Notes under the pieces: model-generated
What the model saw: only the letters and a program-made list of their open reading frames with translations
The model's database searches: none
Told to the model about the DNA's origin: nothing
DNA from: Stenotrophomonas bentonitica
GTDB taxonomy: Bacteria > Pseudomonadota > Gammaproteobacteria > Xanthomonadales > Xanthomonadaceae
Length of the DNA stretch: 64,000 nt
Direction of reading: 5' to 3'
NCBI RefSeq assembly: GCF_002887735.1
Contig: NZ_PKQP01000001.1
Span: 682,001 to 746,000, forward strand
Part shown: positions 48,574 through 60,470 of the stretch, piece by piece
Layout of the letters: each line of letters opens with the position of its first letter
How positions within the stretch are numbered: position 1 is the first letter of the stretch
Position numbers and translations under genes: made by a program

Positions 48574-48680
48574 GGCGGGCTCCCTCTCTAGGTGACGCTC
48601 AGCGTGCGTCGTTCCACAGGCGGCCGCGTGGCCGATCTTGCGCAGTTGGGCGATCGTCGGCCGATCCTAACCCTGCCGGG

Positions 48681-48744
48681 AGAGCCACGCCATGCGTGGC
48701 TGCGGCGCCGGAAGAAGTAGCAGCCACGCATGGCGTGGCTCTAC
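48681..48744. repeat. Inverted REP pair
   Basis: AGAGCCACGCCATGCGTGGC at 48681 and its inverted partner ending GGCGTGGCTCTAC at 48744 form a long hairpin. The stem resembles the unit after ampR but has GAGCCACG in place of GATCCACG. It lies in the 247-base gap upstream of the AraC-type gene, just after metY ends; no gene is seen in the gap. Confidence 0.85.
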
Positions 48745-48820
48745 CCCATGGCAGAGAATCCCATGGCCAACGAAAAACCCCACGGCGGCCGGCCCGCACC
48801 GGCCGCCATGGGTCCTGCCA

Positions 48821-50122
48821 CTACGCCTTGGCCAACGCCTGCTCCAGATCGGCGAGCAGGTCGTCGATGTGTTCGATGCCCACCGACAACCGCACGGTGT
48901 CTTCGCTGACGCCCGCCTTCTCCAGCTCGGCCGCATCCAGCTGCCGGTGGGTGGTCGAGGCCGGATGCGTGGCCAGTGACTTGGCATCGCCCAGGTTCAC
49001 CAGGCGGGTGAACAGCTGCAGCGCGTCCAGGAAGCGCGCGCCGGCCGCGCGGCCACCGGGCAGGCCGAAGGTCAGCACGCCGGAACCGTGGCCGCGCAGG
49101 TACTTCTGCACCAACGCGTGCTCGGGATGATCGGGCAGCGCGGCGTAGTTGACCCACGCCACCTTGGGATGGCGCTGAAGGTGTTCGGCCACCGCCAGCG
49201 TGTTGGCGTTGATCCGGTCCAGGCGCAGCGCCAGGGTCTCGATGCCCTGCAGGATCAGGAAGGAATTGAACGGTGAGATGGCCGCGCCGGTATTGCGCAG
49301 CGGGACCACCCGCGCGCGGCCGATGTAGGCGGCCGGCCCGAGGGCGTCGGTGTAGACCACGCCGTGGTAGCTCACGTCCGGCTCGTTCAAGCGGCGGAAG
49401 CGCTGCTTGTGCTCCGCCCACGGGAAGCGCCCGGAATCCACGATCGCCCCGCCCAGGCTGGTGCCATGGCCACCGAGGTACTTGGTCAACGAATGCACCA
49501 CGATGTCCGCGCCGAAATCGAACGAGCGCTGCAGGTAGGGCGTGGCGACCGTGTTGTCCACGATCAGCGGCACGCCATGCGCATGCGCGATCTTTGCCAC
49601 CGCCTCGATGTCGGTGATGTTGCCGCGCGGGTTGCCGATCGATTCGACGAACACCGCCTTGGTGCGCTCATCGATCAGCGCGCCGAACGCCTGCGGATCG
49701 CGGTAGTCGGCAAAGCGCGTTTCGATCCCGAACTGCGGCAGCGTGTGCGCGAACAGGTTGTAGGTGCCGCCGTACAGGGCACTGGCCGAGACGATGTTGT
49801 CGCCCGCCTCGGCGATGGTCTGGATCGCGTAGGTGATCGCGGCCTGGCCCGAGGCCAGTGCCAGTGCACCGATCCCGCCCTCCAGCGCGGCGATGCGCTG
49901 CTCGAGCACGTCCGTGGTCGGGTTCATGATGCGGGTGTAGATGTTGCCCGGCACCTTCAGGTCGAACAGGTCCGCGCCGTGCTGGGTGTCATCGAAGGCG
50001 TAGGCCACGGTCTGGTAGATCGGCACTGCCACCGCGCGCGTGGTGGGGTCGGGCCGGTAACCGCCATGCAAGGCGATGGTCTCCGCGCGCCACTGTGATT
50101 CGGGACTGCCGTGTTCGGACAT
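48821..50122 (-). CDS. metY: O-acetylhomoserine sulfhydrylase (MetY family)
   Basis: A PLP-dependent Cys/Met-metabolism enzyme of 433 residues. Begins with [28 protein letters not shown], the family N-terminus. Substrate and cofactor segments [13 protein letters not shown] and [12 protein letters not shown] are present. The PLP lysine lies in [13 protein letters not shown] near 213. The C-terminal [21 protein letters not shown] is also typical. It likely forms homocysteine from O-acetylhomoserine and sulfide; MetZ-like use of succinylhomoserine cannot be excluded. It lies 124 bases downstream of clpB, with a terminator between them. Confidence 0.92.
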   Translation of the reverse strand: MSEHGSPESQWRAETIALHGGYRPDPTTRAVAVPIYQTVAYAFDDTQHGADLFDLKVPGNIYTRIMNPTTDVLEQRIAALEGGIGALALASGQAAITYAIQTIAEAGDNIVSASALYGGTYNLFAHTLPQFGIETRFADYRDPQAFGALIDERTKAVFVESIGNPRGNITDIEAVAKIAHAHGVPLIVDNTVATPYLQRSFDFGADIVVHSLTKYLGGHGTSLGGAIVDSGRFPWAEHKQRFRRLNEPDVSYHGVVYTDALGPAAYIGRARVVPLRNTGAAISPFNSFLILQGIETLALRLDRINANTLAVAEHLQRHPKVAWVNYAALPDHPEHALVQKYLRGHGSGVLTFGLPGGRAAGARFLDALQLFTRLVNLGDAKSLATHPASTTHRQLDAAELEKAGVSEDTVRLSVGIEHIDDLLADLEQALAKA

Positions 50123-50160
50123 AGCGCATCGCCTCCAGGTGAATGCCGACGATACCGAAC

Positions 50161-50186
50161 AAAAAACCCCCGCCGAGGCGGGGGTT
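50161..50186 (-). terminator. Intrinsic terminator of clpB
   Basis: Read on the minus strand, AACCCCCGCC/GGCGGGGGTT forms a 10-bp stem with a 2-base loop, and six T residues follow. It separates clpB from metY. Confidence 0.87.
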
Positions 50187-50246
50187 CATGCCGAACACGC
50201 ATGGTGTGAGGCTCAACGGTTATCAGGCCGCCGGTGCGCGCGGGGC

Positions 50247-52832
<2,586 letters not shown>

Positions 52833-52880
52833 GATCTTGTCCTCGATGTAAACGGGGCTGGCCGTGCCAGCACTGTCCCT

Positions 52881-52909
52881 GAGATGCGGTTACGGGGGCG
52901 TGTTTCAAG
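52881..52909 (-). promoter_or_regulatory. Sigma-32 (RpoH) type promoter of clpB
   Basis: On the minus strand CTTGAAA (52909-52903) is followed 14 bases later by CGCATCTC (52888-52881), close to the heat-shock consensus CTTGAAA and CCCCATnT. It stands about 49 bases before the clpB start. This is the expected regulation of clpB. Confidence 0.65.
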
Positions 52910-52937
52910 GGTGGATGAGATGCCGATTCAGGCTTCG

Positions 52938-54254
52938 TCAGGCCCCTGGCGGGCGGCCCAGCAGGGGCGGTTCGGGCGGCAATGGCACCAGGCAGCCGAT
53001 TCCGGCCGGCAGGTCCAGGGCCACGTCGTAGCCGCCGGTGACGCCGTAGCCGACCCGCCACGACGAGGGAAACAGATCCGGCGACTGGAAGGCGATATCC
53101 ACCGGAATGTTCGCCAAGGTATCGGCCACCTGCAATGGCGTGCTGGCCGGCGCGTACTCGATGTCCTCCGCCCCGCGCGTGGTGATGACATTCTTGCGCT
53201 GGATTGCGGCGGCCGGCACCGACGAACGCGGCGCACCACGCATCTGGAATGCCCCATTGAAGCCGGTGTCGACCAGCATGAGCGTGTTTTCGCGACCGCG
53301 GATCGGGTAGCGGGCCTGCTGGAACGGCCCCCACAACGAGGAGGTGAACACCATCCGCCGTGTGCAGGCGGCTGGAGTCTGCGTCCCGAGCAGGGTCAGC
53401 GTGTCACGGGAAAGGCGGACCCGTCCCAGCGCGCGCAGCACATCCAGGCCGATCAGGTTGAGCTCGCGCGTGGCTTCGCTGTTGAACGAGACATCGCGCA
53501 CCCGCTGCCCGCCCAGCTCGATATCGATCGGTGCAGCCAGCCCCGCCTGCTGGATGTCGCCGTCGATGATGCGTGAGACCACGAAGCTTTCGGTCACTGT
53601 CAGGCCCAGCGTTTCGGCCAGCGCGCGCGTGATGTGCGAACGCGGGGCGCCGGTATCGACGATGAAGGCCGCCTCCTGGCTGACGGGATGGCCGTCGCGC
53701 GTGCCGTGCAGGGTAAGCGTGACCGAGGGCAGCTCGTTGCTGAACTGGATCGGCACCGCCACCTCCTGCTCGCGCTCGGCAACGGGCGGCGCACTGCGCG
53801 GCCAGGCGGTGAACGCCGCGAATGCCGGGCGGGTGACATCGGGCACTTCGTCGCCGGGCTTGAGCATCGGCACAATGGTGCGCTGGTAGTCCTCGCGCAC
53901 GCGCAGCATCAGGCTCGCCCATCCAGCGATATCGCCCTCGATCAGCGCATTGCCGGCCAAGGTGGATTCACACAGGAAGGCCAGCCCCTGCAGCGCAGGC
54001 GGCGCATCACGGGTTTCGTCCAGGCACTGGCGTGCAGCCCGATTGGAGGCGGCCAGCTCACCACGGACGCGGTGATAGCCTGCCGCACCCAGGTGCCGGC
54101 GTGCACCGGATACCCCGCTCATCTCGCGCAGCGTCGTCAGTTCCGCACGCAGCACTGCATCGCTGTAGCCGAAGCCATCGTGCAGGGCCACCGGGTCGGC
54201 CGCTACGGCAGCCGGCAACATCGCCACGCACACGCCCATCGCCCACATCCGCAT
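52938..54254 (-). CDS. Exported two-DTG aspartic-protease-like protein
   Basis: A 438-residue exported protein; signal peptide to about residue 19 (AAVAAD). Two retropepsin-like active-site triads are present: FIVDTGAPRS with Asp200 and LMLVDTGFNG with Asp329. The first lobe ends in LIGLDVL, like the hydrophobic-Gly turn of retropepsins. The N-terminal 150 residues are helical and contain conserved-looking Cys residues (RQCLDE, FLCEST). Bacterial members with one DTG are usually dimeric; two in one chain could form an internal pseudo-dimer. The activity and substrate are unknown. It ends 105 bases upstream of clpB. Confidence 0.75.
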   Translation of the reverse strand: MRMWAMGVCVAMLPAAVAADPVALHDGFGYSDAVLRAELTTLREMSGVSGARRHLGAAGYHRVRGELAASNRAARQCLDETRDAPPALQGLAFLCESTLAGNALIEGDIAGWASLMLRVREDYQRTIVPMLKPGDEVPDVTRPAFAAFTAWPRSAPPVAEREQEVAVPIQFSNELPSVTLTLHGTRDGHPVSQEAAFIVDTGAPRSHITRALAETLGLTVTESFVVSRIIDGDIQQAGLAAPIDIELGGQRVRDVSFNSEATRELNLIGLDVLRALGRVRLSRDTLTLLGTQTPAACTRRMVFTSSLWGPFQQARYPIRGRENTLMLVDTGFNGAFQMRGAPRSSVPAAAIQRKNVITTRGAEDIEYAPASTPLQVADTLANIPVDIAFQSPDLFPSSWRVGYGVTGGYDVALDLPAGIGCLVPLPPEPPLLGRPPGA

Positions 54255-54368
54255 CGCCTGCTCCCATCGACATCCCCGCCCGACCCTAGCACGGGAACCA
54301 CGCTGCGCTCACGCCTGCTTTCGGCTGCGCGGGCCATGCTGGCCACCGGTTCCGCACGGAGTGGCTGC

Positions 54369-55079
54369 ATGCATTACGAACTGTATTACTGGACCGGCAT
54401 CCAGGGCCGCGGCGAGTTCGTGCGGCTGGCGCTGGAGGATGCGGGCGCGGGCTACACGGATATGGCGCGGGTCCACGGCGATGCCGTGATGCAGCCGTAT
54501 CTGGACGGCAAGGTCGAGGGCCTGCAGCCGTTTGCCCCACCATTCCTGCGCACCGGCCGGCAGGTGATCGCCCAGGTCGACGCGATCCTGGATCATCTGG
54601 GACCGGAACTCGGCCTGGTGCCCGATGCCAGTTCACGGCGGCAGCAGGCCCTGCAGTTGCAGCTGACCATCGCCGATCTGGTGGCCGAGGTGCATGACAC
54701 CCACCACCCGATCGCGGCCTCGAAGTACTACGACGACCAGAAACACGAAGCCAAGGCGCGCGCGGCGTCGATGCGCGCCGAGCGCATGCCCAAGTTCCTC
54801 GGTTACTTCGAGAACGTGCTCAAGCACAACGGTGGGCGTCATCCGCTGCGCGAGCACTCCTATGTCGATCTGTCGCTGTTCCAGCTGCTGAGCGGGCTGG
54901 AGTACATGTTCCCGCGCCGCATGCAGGCCCTTTGGCCGACGCTGCCGCAGCTGCGCGCCCTGAAGGACCGGGTGGAAACCCGGCCCAGCATCGCCGCCTA
55001 TCTCGCCTCGGAACGGCGCCTGGCGTTCAACACCAACGGCATTTTCCGGCATTACCCGGAGCTGGATGGCGAGCAATGA
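54369..55079 (+). CDS. Glutathione S-transferase
   Basis: A cytosolic GST of 236 residues. The thioredoxin-like N-domain opens YELYYWTGIQGRGEFVRLALEDAG, a sigma-type arrangement with Tyr near residue 7. PFAPPFL near 56-62 stands where the glutathione-binding cis-Pro loop is expected. The helical C-domain (residues 85-235) includes DLSLFQLLSGLEYMFPRRM. The substrate is unknown; detoxification is likely. The ATG at 54369 has GGAG 7 bases upstream. It is divergent from the two-DTG gene. Confidence 0.88.
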   Translation: MHYELYYWTGIQGRGEFVRLALEDAGAGYTDMARVHGDAVMQPYLDGKVEGLQPFAPPFLRTGRQVIAQVDAILDHLGPELGLVPDASSRRQQALQLQLTIADLVAEVHDTHHPIAASKYYDDQKHEAKARAASMRAERMPKFLGYFENVLKHNGGRHPLREHSYVDLSLFQLLSGLEYMFPRRMQALWPTLPQLRALKDRVETRPSIAAYLASERRLAFNTNGIFRHYPELDGEQ

Positions 55080-55097
55080 TGCCGCGGGGCATGCAGC

Positions 55098-55233
55098 GGT
55101 AGCTCACGACCGCTGGGCGTGAGCAGGTAGTGCCGGCCGCTGGCCGGCTCCGCAGCAGACCTACCCCATTCGGTAGCTCACGACCGTTGGTCGTGAGCAC
55201 AATGAAACGCAGCCGGCCAGCGGCCGGCACTAC
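55098..55233. repeat. Nested REP array of two alternating types
   Basis: Order: GGTAGCTCACGACCGCTGGG (55098), GGTAGTGCCGGCCGCTGGCC (55126), GGTAGCTCACGACCGTTGGT (55172), and an inverted GCCGGCCAGCGGCCGGCACT (55211). The two palindrome types alternate across the 158-base gap between the convergent GST and permease genes. Confidence 0.88.
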
Positions 55234-55237
55234 AGCG

Positions 55238-56836
55238 CTACGCGCGTTCCGAAGGCTGCTTCTGCAGCGACAACAGCGCCAGCAACCCGGCCAGCGCCAC
55301 GTACGCGCCGGTGAACTGCCAGCTGATGATCTTCGGCAGGCCCTCCAGCTGCCACGGCAGATAGATGCCACCGCGCGGATCCACCGAGTGGATCAGGCCG
55401 AACAGGGTCAGCACCGCCGCCACCAGCAGGAACCCGGAGGCGCGCAGCAGCTTCCCATCGATCATCGCCACCACCGCCGCGATCCACAGCATCGAGGTGA
55501 TGATGAAGCCGTTGCCCAGGGTGAAGATCACCGCCAGCTCCGGCAGGCCATGCCCGTCCAGCGTAGTGGTCATCGCCGCGAGCTGTTCCGGGGCGATCCA
55601 GCCCGGGGCCTTGATCGCCAGAAGGTAGGCCACCGAAGGCAGGAAGCCGAGCACCATCGCGCCGGCGTGCTCGCGCGGCGTGGCCTGGAAGGCCTGGGTG
55701 GTGATGTCGATCGCCACGTACACGATGATCGGCGCCAGCACGGCCAGCGGCAGCCACTGCACCAGCCCGGAAATCACCCCAAGCATGCCGCCGATGCCCA
55801 CGAACAGACCGGTCAGCAGCGTGTAACCGCTGCGCGCGCCCATGTGCTTGTAGGCCGGCTGGCCGATGTACGGCGTGGTCTGCGCGACGCCGCCGCAGAA
55901 CCCGGCCACCAGCGTGGCGACGGCCTCCACCAGCAGGATGTCGCGGGTGCGGTAATCATCACCGGCCGCACGCGCGCTTTCGGAAACGTTGATGCCACCG
56001 ACCACCATCAGCAGGCCGAACGGCAGCAGCAGCGGCAGGTAGGTGATCGCGGTCGGCAGGCCGTCGATGAACCCCAGTGTCGGCCAGGGCAGCACCACCT
56101 GCGGCGGTACCCACTCAGGCACCTTGAAGCCCGGCACACCCAGGCCGGCCAGGCCGAGTCCGTAGTACAGGATCGTGCCGAAGACGAAGGCGACCAGCAC
56201 GCCGGGCGCGCGGATCGGCAGTTTGCGCTTGGCGATCAGCACGTACAGCAGCAGGCCGAGGGTGACGAAGCCGACGACCGGCGAGCGCAGCGTTTCCAGC
56301 AGTGGCAGGAAGCCCATCAGCACGATCGCGATGCCGGCGATCGAGCCGAGCAGCGAGGCGCGCGGCAGCGCGCGGGTCACCGCCTCGCCGAAGAACGACA
56401 GGATCACCTTGAGCACGCCCATGATCACCAGCGAGGCCATGCCCAGCTGCCAGGTGGCGATGGCCGCATCGTGCGGGGCCAGGCCCTGGCCCTTGAAGGC
56501 GAGGAAGGCCGGGCCGAGCACCAGCAGCGCCATGCCGATGCTGGTCGGCGCGTCCAGGCCGAGCGGCATCGCGGTGACATCATCGCGACCGGTGCGCGCG
56601 GCCAGGCGGCGCGCCATCCAGGTGTAGAGCACGTTGCCGACCAGCACGCCGAAGGCGGTGCCCGGGAACATGCGGCCGAACACCACGTCCGCGGGGAACT
56701 GGAAGATGCCGACCAGGGCCATCGCGATGAAGCCGAGGATGGACAGGTTGTCGACCACCAGGCCGAAGAAACCGTTGAGATCGCCGGCGACGAACCAGCG
56801 GGGGCGTCCGGTGGGGACGGGAGCGGAGGCGGACAT
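55238..56836 (-). CDS. NCS2-like permease (xanthine/uracil/SulP-related fold)
   Basis: A 532-residue membrane protein with about 12-14 helices. The core resembles the NCS2/AzgA fold: MPLGLDAPTSIGMALLVLGPAF, GGINVSESARAAGDDY and the helix-break segment GFCGGVAQTTPYIGQPAYKHMGARSGYT. Purine, uracil or organic-anion uptake is possible but the substrate is not visible. The ATG at 56836 is preferred; longer forms read through a Pro-rich low-complexity region. A TPP enzyme gene, poxB, lies upstream on the same strand, beyond a REP pair. Confidence 0.78.
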   Translation of the reverse strand: MSASAPVPTGRPRWFVAGDLNGFFGLVVDNLSILGFIAMALVGIFQFPADVVFGRMFPGTAFGVLVGNVLYTWMARRLAARTGRDDVTAMPLGLDAPTSIGMALLVLGPAFLAFKGQGLAPHDAAIATWQLGMASLVIMGVLKVILSFFGEAVTRALPRASLLGSIAGIAIVLMGFLPLLETLRSPVVGFVTLGLLLYVLIAKRKLPIRAPGVLVAFVFGTILYYGLGLAGLGVPGFKVPEWVPPQVVLPWPTLGFIDGLPTAITYLPLLLPFGLLMVVGGINVSESARAAGDDYRTRDILLVEAVATLVAGFCGGVAQTTPYIGQPAYKHMGARSGYTLLTGLFVGIGGMLGVISGLVQWLPLAVLAPIIVYVAIDITTQAFQATPREHAGAMVLGFLPSVAYLLAIKAPGWIAPEQLAAMTTTLDGHGLPELAVIFTLGNGFIITSMLWIAAVVAMIDGKLLRASGFLLVAAVLTLFGLIHSVDPRGGIYLPWQLEGLPKIISWQFTGAYVALAGLLALLSLQKQPSERA

Positions 56837-56953
56837 GCGCGGGGGCGGCCATGGGGAGGGGGTAGCCGATGGTAGGGCCTCGCCGCCCCCAGTAACAGGC
56901 ACACCGATGGAACGCCGGGATGTATGGGTCATCGCATACGCGATTGCGCCCGC

Positions 56954-57026
56954 GTAGTGCCGGCCGCTGGCCGGCTCCCGATACCGTCGGATGAATCCTG
57001 GGGAGCCGGCCAGCGGCCGGCACTAC
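56954..57026. repeat. Inverted REP/SMAG pair
   Basis: GTAGTGCCGGCCGCTGGCCG at 56954-56979 and its perfect inverted copy at 57001-57026 are separated by 21 bases and can form a 26-bp stem between poxB and the permease gene. Confidence 0.92.
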
Positions 57027-57039
57027 CGGAGCGTGGGGA

Positions 57040-58761
57040 TCAGGGCTTGTTGAGGAAGTTGTTCGCCAGCAGGTCCCGTACATCCCCGACCCGCCCGCTC
57101 AGCAGCGCCTTGGCCGCGTACAGGGCAGTACCGGCCACCTGCTTGGCTTCCACCTGCGGCGGCATCACCAGCTCGGTCGGGCTGGTGTGCACGTCCAGCA
57201 GCGCCGGGCCGGGATGGGCCAGGATGTCCTGCACGGCCTGCTCCAGGTCTTCCGAGCGGGTCACGGTGCGGCCGTAGAACCCGATCACCTCGGCTAGGCG
57301 GCCGAAGTCAGGGTTCTTCAGGTCGGTGTAGTTGTCCAGCAGGCCTTCGACCTTCTGCTCCAGCTCGACGAAATTCAGCGAGCTGTTGTTGTAGACCACC
57401 ACCTTGATCGGCAGGTTCTCCTGCACGGCGGTGAGCAGGTCGCCCAGCAGCATCGCCAGGCCACCATCACCGGACAGCGAAATCACCTGGCGGCCCGGGT
57501 AGGCCTTCTGCAGGCCCAGCGCCTGCGGCATCGCGTTGGCCATCGTGCCGTGCAGCAGGCTGGTCAGCGTGCGGCGGCGCCCATTGACGCGGATATGGCG
57601 CAGGATCCAGACCATCGGCGAGCCGCCATCTGCGGTAAAGAGCGCGTCGTCGGCAGCGTGGCGGTCGATCAACGCGGTGAGATGCTGCGGGTGGATCAGC
57701 TCGCCCTCGCCCGGCTGCTCTTCCTTGGCCCGCGTGGCCAGCGCCTTCTCGCGGTGCTCCATGCATTCATCCAGGAAGCTGCGGTCCTCGCGTTCGGGCA
57801 GCAGTGGCAGCAATGCCTCCAGGGTCGGGCCGATATCCCCCACCACGCCCAGATTCACCGGATGCCGGCGGCCCAGATGGCTGCCATCGCGGTCCACCTG
57901 GATCAGCGTGGCCTTGTCCGGGTAGTACTGGCCCCACGCGAAGTCCGCGCCGAGCAGCAGCAGCGTGTCGCAGGCCATCAGCGTGTGATACCCGGACTCG
58001 ATGCCGAAGATGCCGGTCATGCCCATGTTGTACGGGTTGTCGTACTCCACGAAGTCCTTCGCGCGCGAGGTATGCGCGATCGGTGCCTTGAGCCGGGCAC
58101 CCAGCGCGACCAGGGCATCATGCGCATGTTCGCAGCCCGCACCTGCGTAGATGCCGATGCGCTTGCCCTCGCCGATCAGCGCGGCGATGCGCTGTAGTTC
58201 ATCGTCCGACGGGCGCAGCACCGGCTGGGTGTAATGCACCGAGAACGGCACATCGTGCTTGACCTCCGCTTCGCTGATGTCGGCCGGCAGGATCACCACC
58301 GCCACACCGCGGCGGCTGATCGCCGCCTGGCACGCCAACGTCACCACGCGGCGCGCCTGCTCGGCGCTCTGCACCTGCTCGCAGAACACGCTGCAGCTGC
58401 CGTACACCGCCTTGAAATCGACTTCCTGCGGGAACTCCATGCCCAGCTCGGCGGTGACCACCTGGCTGGCGATCAGCACCATCGGCGCGCGGTTGCGGTT
58501 GGTCTCGAACACGCCATTGATGAAATGCAGCCCGCCCGGGCCGCACGAGCCGGCGCAGGCGGTGAGCTGCCCGCTGATCAGCGACTCGGCACCGGCGGCA
58601 AACGCGGCCACTTCCTCATGCCGCATGTGTACCCACTCGATCTCGCTGTGATGGATGGCATCGGTGACGTAGTTGAGGGTATCGCCGACGATGCCGTAAC
58701 AGTGACGGACACCGGCGGCCTGGAGGGTCTCAACCACGATCTCGGCAACGCGCTTGCTCAT
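57040..58761 (-). CDS. poxB: Pyruvate dehydrogenase (quinone) PoxB-like
   Basis: A ThDP- and FAD-dependent enzyme of 573 residues, matching PoxB in length. It would oxidise pyruvate to acetate and CO2, passing electrons to ubiquinone at the membrane. The Pyr domain has the catalytic Glu in MRHEEVAAFAAGAES near 50 and GSCGPGGLHFINGVF. The middle FAD region follows. The ThDP signature GDGGLAMLLGDLLTAVQENL ends with VVYNNSSLNF near 430-460. The C-terminal membrane-binding tail of E. coli PoxB is not obvious. Other ThDP enzymes are possible, but the fit is good. Confidence 0.9.
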   Translation of the reverse strand: MSKRVAEIVVETLQAAGVRHCYGIVGDTLNYVTDAIHHSEIEWVHMRHEEVAAFAAGAESLISGQLTACAGSCGPGGLHFINGVFETNRNRAPMVLIASQVVTAELGMEFPQEVDFKAVYGSCSVFCEQVQSAEQARRVVTLACQAAISRRGVAVVILPADISEAEVKHDVPFSVHYTQPVLRPSDDELQRIAALIGEGKRIGIYAGAGCEHAHDALVALGARLKAPIAHTSRAKDFVEYDNPYNMGMTGIFGIESGYHTLMACDTLLLLGADFAWGQYYPDKATLIQVDRDGSHLGRRHPVNLGVVGDIGPTLEALLPLLPEREDRSFLDECMEHREKALATRAKEEQPGEGELIHPQHLTALIDRHAADDALFTADGGSPMVWILRHIRVNGRRRTLTSLLHGTMANAMPQALGLQKAYPGRQVISLSGDGGLAMLLGDLLTAVQENLPIKVVVYNNSSLNFVELEQKVEGLLDNYTDLKNPDFGRLAEVIGFYGRTVTRSEDLEQAVQDILAHPGPALLDVHTSPTELVMPPQVEAKQVAGTALYAAKALLSGRVGDVRDLLANNFLNKP

Positions 58762-58845
58762 GACATGCTTCCACGACGAGGGGGAAGCGTCAGCCTAGTC
58801 CCGGGCAAGTGACACTCGTGTGGGCTTACGCGTGCCGGCGCTGGG

Positions 58846-59709
58846 TCACGGCTGCGTGTTCACCCAGCCCAGCACCGCGCCGCGCGTGGGGTGGTCATAA
58901 CTTACCTGCACCCAGCCATCGCGCTCATCGAGCAGCTCCACGCGGTCATCGCGCACCAGATACCGCGGGGTCGTGGCATCACCGGGCTGGCGGTACAACG
59001 GCAGCCGCGCCACCATCACATGCCCGGAAATGCGCAGCAGCGGCGAGCCGGCGCGCGGTGCCTCCAGACCATCGCCGATCGCGGTCTCCAGCACGTTGCC
59101 TTCAGGATCGAAGGTGCTCCAGACCGCCAGGGGACCGCTGTCGGCGGTCTGCTTCACGAACACGTACGGCTCGAGCAGATCGTCGAGCATCAACATGCGC
59201 TCGGCGCGGTACAGGTACAGGCGACCGCCGTCGTAGCGGTACTGATCCACGTACCACATCGGCCCGCTGCGGCAGCTGCTGCTCAGGGTGCGGTTGTCTG
59301 CCTCCACCGTCAGCCCCATCAGGTCACCGCACTGCGCGCGGTCGTTCGCGATGGGCGCCAGCGCCACCAGTTCCTGTCGCGCCGGAGCGTAGCGGTACAC
59401 CGCGACCGCTTCGTTGACCATGCCGACCGCGGCGCGCGCGACCAGCTCCGGGTGACCATCGAAATCGACATCCTCGGCGGACAGGCGTGCGTTGCCGTCC
59501 GCGTCGGTCACCCCCGGCAGCACCTGACGCTTGCCCGACGGGGCCAGTACGACGGCAATACCGCCGTCGTCCTGCAGCGTCGCCTGCACCTGCACGCCGC
59601 CAGCCACCTCGAGCAGAAGCCGGGCCCGGGCGCCGTCCTGCGCGTGCGCGGACGCTGCCGCCGCGCCCATCAACACCGCGGCCAGCATCGCATTGCCGTG
59701 TTTCATCAT
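58846..59709 (-). CDS. Exported protein with VCBS-like and SH3-like regions
   Basis: A 287-residue exported protein with a signal ending near ASAHAQD (about residue 23). Residues 70-180 contain DVDFDGHPELVARAAVGMVNEAVAVYRY, an acidic FDG-type calcium-loop pattern like XAC2610/VCBS-related proteins, some of which are immunity proteins to type IV effectors in Xanthomonas. This relation is tentative. The last 55 residues resemble an SH3_3 domain (LYRQPGDATTPRYLVRDDRVELLDERDGWVQVSY). A disulfide pair may form from CGDL and SSSCRSG. Neighbours give no effector. Function unknown. Confidence 0.6.
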   Translation of the reverse strand: MMKHGNAMLAAVLMGAAAASAHAQDGARARLLLEVAGGVQVQATLQDDGGIAVVLAPSGKRQVLPGVTDADGNARLSAEDVDFDGHPELVARAAVGMVNEAVAVYRYAPARQELVALAPIANDRAQCGDLMGLTVEADNRTLSSSCRSGPMWYVDQYRYDGGRLYLYRAERMLMLDDLLEPYVFVKQTADSGPLAVWSTFDPEGNVLETAIGDGLEAPRAGSPLLRISGHVMVARLPLYRQPGDATTPRYLVRDDRVELLDERDGWVQVSYDHPTRGAVLGWVNTQP

Positions 59710-59741
59710 CGCTCCGTGCAGCGCCGCTACGGCGCCCTGGG

Positions 59742-60224
59742 TCAGAACGATACTTCAACCGCCTGCTGCGCCCACAGCACCGACTGGTGGCCGGTGGCCT
59801 GCTTCCATGCCAGCCGGATCGCTTCGATGTCGGCGCGGCGCTGCGGGGTGTTCTCGTGCAACACCACCAGCACCTTGGTGCGCAGGCGGTTCGGTTCGGC
59901 GGCGCCACGGAACAGCCACTGGCCGTAGGCATCGAACACGGTCAGGCCGTCCGGGAAGCGCGGGGTGACTTCCTTGTCGAGGAAGGCGCGCCACTGCGCG
60001 TCACTGATGCCCTCGGTCTGCGGGCGGTCGGCCACGCCGGTTTCTTCGCCCACGCCGAAATACAGCTCGCTGCGGACCCAGCCGGCCGCAGCGTCCGGGC
60101 GCGCGGCGTCGCCCTGCAGGGTCGCCGTGGCGGCGGCTGGCGGAGTGGGTTTGGCGGCCGGGGCAGCGGTGGCACAGCCGCTGGTGGCCAGGACCAGGGC
60201 AATCAGGATGGCGCGGAACGACAT
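59742..60224 (-). CDS. DUF3574 lipoprotein
   Basis: A 160-residue lipoprotein with signal MSFRAILIALVLATSGCAT (lipobox SGC). The domain beyond residue 45 shows the DUF3574 pattern: VRSELYFGVG, the conserved WRAFLDKEVTPRFPDGLTVFDAYGQW, then VLVVLHENTPQRRADIEAIRLAWKQ. DUF3574 proteins are of unknown function. The ATG at 60224 has GGAGAG 6 bases upstream. It is followed 32 bases later by the exported-protein gene on the same strand, so the two probably form an operon. Confidence 0.82.
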   Translation of the reverse strand: MSFRAILIALVLATSGCATAAPAAKPTPPAAATATLQGDAARPDAAAGWVRSELYFGVGEETGVADRPQTEGISDAQWRAFLDKEVTPRFPDGLTVFDAYGQWLFRGAAEPNRLRTKVLVVLHENTPQRRADIEAIRLAWKQATGHQSVLWAQQAVEVSF

Positions 60225-60390
60225 GGACAACTCTCCGGAAACTCGGGGACAGGCAGGGGGAAGGAGCGTGCCGGACATCCCGGTCCGGCGCAGATCGCCA
60301 ATCGCTATCTGCTGATAACCACCCCGATGGGACTTGCGTCACACAGGGACATCACGCGAAGATAATATATCGCTTCATCCGGATGGATTG

Positions 60391-60414
60391 GTAGTGCCGA
60401 CCTTGGATCGGCAA
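60391..60414. repeat. Single variant REP unit
   Basis: GTAGTGCCGACCTTGGATCG, a diverged GTAG-type palindrome, lies in the 246-base gap between the divergent DUF3574 gene and the second receptor. An AT-rich ATAATATAT stretch stands just before it at about 60362. Confidence 0.65.
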
Positions 60415-60470
60415 CGCCGGCTCCTCCCCCCTCCCCCCGCCCCTCCCCTCGTCGTCCCGCTGGAGTCCGC

